Source: UBA5009 sp038043185 (GTDB lineage: Bacteria > Bdellovibrionota > Bdellovibrionia > Bdellovibrionales > Bdellovibrionaceae). From it: 23,625 nt of DNA. This document shows positions 21,718-23,625 of the stretch, piece by piece (position 1 is the stretch's first letter; every line of letters begins with the position of its first letter). The DNA lies in NCBI GenBank assembly GCA_038043185.1, contig JBBTCO010000022.1, positions 1 through 23,625 on the forward strand, in the 5' to 3' direction. The notes beneath the pieces were generated by a model. That model was given only the letters and a program-made list of their open reading frames with translations, had not been told where the DNA came from and did no database searches. The translations under genes and the position numbers were made by a program.

Positions 21718-23139
21718 TTATGAACTCATTAAATAAAAGCTTGGATCAATCCCAAGCTGCGTGATTTTACGAACCAGGGTTGAAAGCGGAAGTCCGAGCT
21801 TAATCGCTGCCTCACTTCTGGTTTTACTTTTCTTCAGAGAATCAATGATGCGTTTAGTTTCAAAGTTTTTCAGGGCCTGATCGTGATCCGCACCTAGCAA
21901 ATCGTCTGAAACTCCGCTGCCATCAGGTATTCCACCAACTTGAACTTTTGAAAGGTAATTTTTAAAATCTACGGGATTAACGATGTCACCCTCACAGTTC
22001 GTCATCATTTGCTTTACAGCATTTTGAAGTCCGCGAATGTTCGTCGGCCAAGATTGGTTCTGCATTTCGGTGACCGTAGAGATCCGAAACTGCTTTTGCT
22101 GACTTTTCATTTTGTCCTTATTATATTCATCCTGAAAATGGCGAACTAGAGGCTCAATGTCATCGGGCTTTTCTCGCAGCGACGGCGCATTGATGATGAG
22201 CGTACCCACGCGCTCGAACAAATCTGTCAAAAATGATTTATCTCGAAGACGTTCCTTGATGTCAGGCTGAACGGCTGCAACGAGTTTGAAGTTTACTTTT
22301 GTTTCTGTGACTGAATTATCGCCGACTTTTCTGAATTTCATTTCCTGCAAAAAACGTAGGAGCTTCGCTTGAGCCGCTAGTGGCAGCTGATGAAGCTCAT
22401 CAAGGAACAAGACATTTTGATTCGCTTTGGTCACAAGGCCGACAGTTTCGCTATTGGCGCCGGTGAAGGCTCCTTTGACGTAACCGAAAAGCTCAGACTC
22501 CAACAGATTTTCACGCTGTAGGAAGCTTGCGCAGTTGATCGAAATTATTTTCTTTCCCTTTGGGACAAGAGCTTGCGCGATCAATTCCTTGCCGGTGCCG
22601 GTTTCGCCGATGATGAGAGTTGGATACGGAGAATTTTTTGCTGATTCGATTTCTTTTAACATCTGAAGCATGACCTGCGATCTGCTGATAAAGCCGTGTC
22701 GTTTCAATTCCAGCTCGGCCTTCGTCGGTTCAAAGTCAGCGACGTTTAGAAGTCTGTTCTTCGTCTGGTATTTTGTAATGGACGATAGGACCTTGTTTTT
22801 CATTTCAGAGATTGGGCTACCTTTGATCAAAAAGCCCGATGAGCCAGTTTCAAGCTGGTCCAGCAAATAAGCAGGATCTGAGTGCCCGCTAGCAAAAAGG
22901 AATTCCTGCTCGGGGTTGATTCGCCGTAAATGCTGGCAAACTTCGGTCCCTTTAAGATCCGGCAAGATATAGTCTAAAATGACGACCGCGTAGGCTTGGG
23001 GATCTTGTTGATAAAGTTTGATCCCACGCGCACCGGTTTCGACCCATACAAGGTCGATGTCATTACGGTCTGACAGCATCATCGACATGCTGTCGAAAAA
23101 AGTCTGATCATCTTCAATCAACAAAATCTTTGATTTCAT
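21718..23139 (-). CDS. Sigma-54-dependent response regulator (NtrC class)
   Basis: From the ATG at 23139 the protein is 473 aa. Its receiver (1-120) has acidic D10/D11, phospho-acceptor D56 in V-V-I-L-D-Y, S84 and K106. The AAA+ domain has Walker A G-E-T-G-T-G-K-E (178-185), the sigma-54 contact loop G-A-F-T-G-A (223-228), Walker B V-L-F-L-D-E-L-H (243-250), and W-P-T-N-I-R-G-L-Q-N (364-373). A Fis-type HTH follows (about 421-465, S-E-A-A-I-K-L-G-L). All parts needed for activating sigma-54 promoters are present. The G-rich SD eight bases upstream favours this ATG over an in-frame GTG (23160). It heads the operon, and its own -24/-12-like promoter suggests autoregulation. The kinase at the operon's end is its likely partner. 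Confidence 0.93.
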   Translation of the reverse strand: MKSKILLIEDDQTFFDSMSMMLSDRNDIDLVWVETGARGIKLYQQDPQAYAVVILDYILPDLKGTEVCQHLRRINPEQEFLFASGHSDPAYLLDQLETGSSGFLIKGSPISEMKNKVLSSITKYQTKNRLLNVADFEPTKAELELKRHGFISRSQVMLQMLKEIESAKNSPYPTLIIGETGTGKELIAQALVPKGKKIISINCASFLQRENLLESELFGYVKGAFTGANSETVGLVTKANQNVLFLDELHQLPLAAQAKLLRFLQEMKFRKVGDNSVTETKVNFKLVAAVQPDIKERLRDKSFLTDLFERVGTLIINAPSLREKPDDIEPLVRHFQDEYNKDKMKSQQKQFRISTVTEMQNQSWPTNIRGLQNAVKQMMTNCEGDIVNPVDFKNYLSKVQVGGIPDGSGVSDDLLGADHDQALKNFETKRIIDSLKKSKTRSEAAIKLGLPLSTLVRKITQLGIDPSFYLMSS

Positions 23140-23181
23140 AGCCTCGACCCCCCAGGACACTATTTTGACTGAAAGATCCTA

Positions 23182-23199
23182 AAGCAATCCGCAAGCCGG
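23182..23199 (-). promoter_or_regulatory. Putative sigma-54 promoter of the YcaO operon
   Basis: On the - strand the sequence reads CGGCTTG-CGGA-TTGCTT. GG (23196-23197) and GC (23184-23185) are ten bases apart. The -12 half TTGCT matches fully, while the -24 half keeps GGC and the G that follows two bases later but loses the C-A-C. It is weaker than the copy at 16946-16963. Initiation near 23172 would give a leader of about 33 bases before the ATG at 23139. Confidence 0.4.
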
Positions 23200-23530
23200 A
23201 TGCGTGTTTTTGGCATCATTCGTAGATTTAACAAAGAGTTACGCTCATCTGAAGACCCTAGCTGGGAGTGGGTTTTCTGTAATTATTTTACGAATTGGCG
23301 CGGAAACTTACAAAATGGCAGTGGCTTCGCCATTTCGCACCACCTGCTGGCTAATGACTTCGGAGTTCGTAGTCCCACTGTAACCAGCCTTCAAATTGCC
23401 TTTTCAGGCTTGTGCGAAAGGAGGGTATTTTATATCACTCTCGCGGGGACGAGACTGGATAGGTTGCCGGTAGATATGCCTATTTTCCCAAAGACTAATG
23501 CGTTTCGCGAAGACCCGTTCTGAGCGCCCT

Positions 23531-23566
23531 AAAAGCCATAAGATTTTTCGGGAGTGGGGGCTTTTT
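23531..23566 (+). terminator. Possible + strand terminator
   Basis: AAAAGCC (23531-23537) pairs with GGCTTTT (23559-23565) around a 21-base loop, followed by a short T run. The loop is long, so it is a weak candidate. If real, something is transcribed on the + strand across 23200-23530. Confidence 0.3.
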
Positions 23567-23625
23567 AAATATTGGATTTTAGTCTGGGAAAGAATCAACG
23601 ACACTCCCGCTACAATATATTTTAA

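Larger units (their letters stand above)
23140..23625. other. Right-end region without a convincing gene
   Basis: Upstream of the operon start there are 486 bases with no gene I can defend. The region holds the operon leader and -24/-12-like promoter (23182-23199). On the + strand a 107-codon frame (23200-23523) has no SD and no recognisable protein character, yet it ends eight bases before a terminator-like AAAAGCC/GGCTTTT stem (23531-23565). AATGGC/GCCATT (23314-23331 region) is a short inverted repeat. Part of this DNA could be a non-coding transcript. Confidence 0.4.

Noticed and set aside
23340..23390. tRNA-like T-arm sequence (GGAGTTCG...CC) with a nearby ACCA
   Set aside because: The stems do not pair and no acceptor or anticodon arm can be built.
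14352..23450. The octamer GTCCCCGC at 14352, 17174 and (reverse) 23443 as a shared signal
   Set aside because: Three occurrences in this length are only slightly above chance and the flanks do not match.
23404..23604. 66-codon - strand frame at the right end
   Set aside because: No SD, no recognisable features, and it overlaps the terminator-like stem; probably chance.

Overview
The window reads like a chromosomal piece of a Bdellovibrio-type bacterium (Bdellovibrionota). This is inferred from gene content: a TIGR02147-type regulator, a DUF4360 secreted protein, many small secreted or lipoprotein genes of unknown role, moderate GC with A/T-rich patches, and a sigma-54 two-component system. 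No marker gene proves the taxon.

Left part (1-11600), housekeeping and envelope genes. A possible gene tail (2-106) is followed by a secreted hypothetical protein, a secreted K/E/A-rich coiled-coil protein and a ChaN/TIKI-like secreted protein on the + strand. On the - strand lies a uppP-mscS pair (undecaprenyl-diphosphate recycling and a mechanosensitive channel). Next come a DUF4360 protein (+), a YciB/IspZ-like membrane protein coupled to a dihydroorotase (-), a membrane-anchored coiled-coil/Ala-Pro-rich protein with a HEAT-repeat protein (+), and two overlapping lipoprotein genes (-).

Middle part (11600-15300), a tRNA-linked mobile element remnant. An elongator-type tRNA-Met(CAU) with a strong terminator is followed by a tandem 10-bp repeat. 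After it come a tyrosine recombinase overlapping an excisionase-like gene, a hypothetical protein, a small lipoprotein, and the 3' piece of a nuclease-like gene. That piece is joined in frame, across a single TGA, to a truncated secreted-protein gene. This looks like a decayed integrative element with a deletion scar. Next is a divergently transcribed TIGR02147 regulator whose promoter carries a perfect 13-bp inverted repeat, probably its own operator.

Right part (16300-23625), the most unusual region. Five - strand genes form one compact operon: a sigma-54-dependent response regulator, an 80-aa peptide, a membrane-anchored oligopeptide-type solute-binding protein, a divergent stand-alone YcaO enzyme, and a hybrid histidine kinase with a Cys-rich periplasmic sensor. 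The last three genes are separated by 2 bp and then by an ATGA overlap. A -24/-12-like promoter lies in front of the operon. A better one lies in front of a separate secreted protein built from near-identical 29-aa repeats, with an inverted repeat at enhancer distance. My working model, which is inference, is a peptide-sensing or peptide-modifying circuit. The 80-aa peptide would be modified by YcaO or sensed, the binding protein and kinase would detect a periplasmic ligand, and the sigma-54 activator would drive the operon and the repeat protein.
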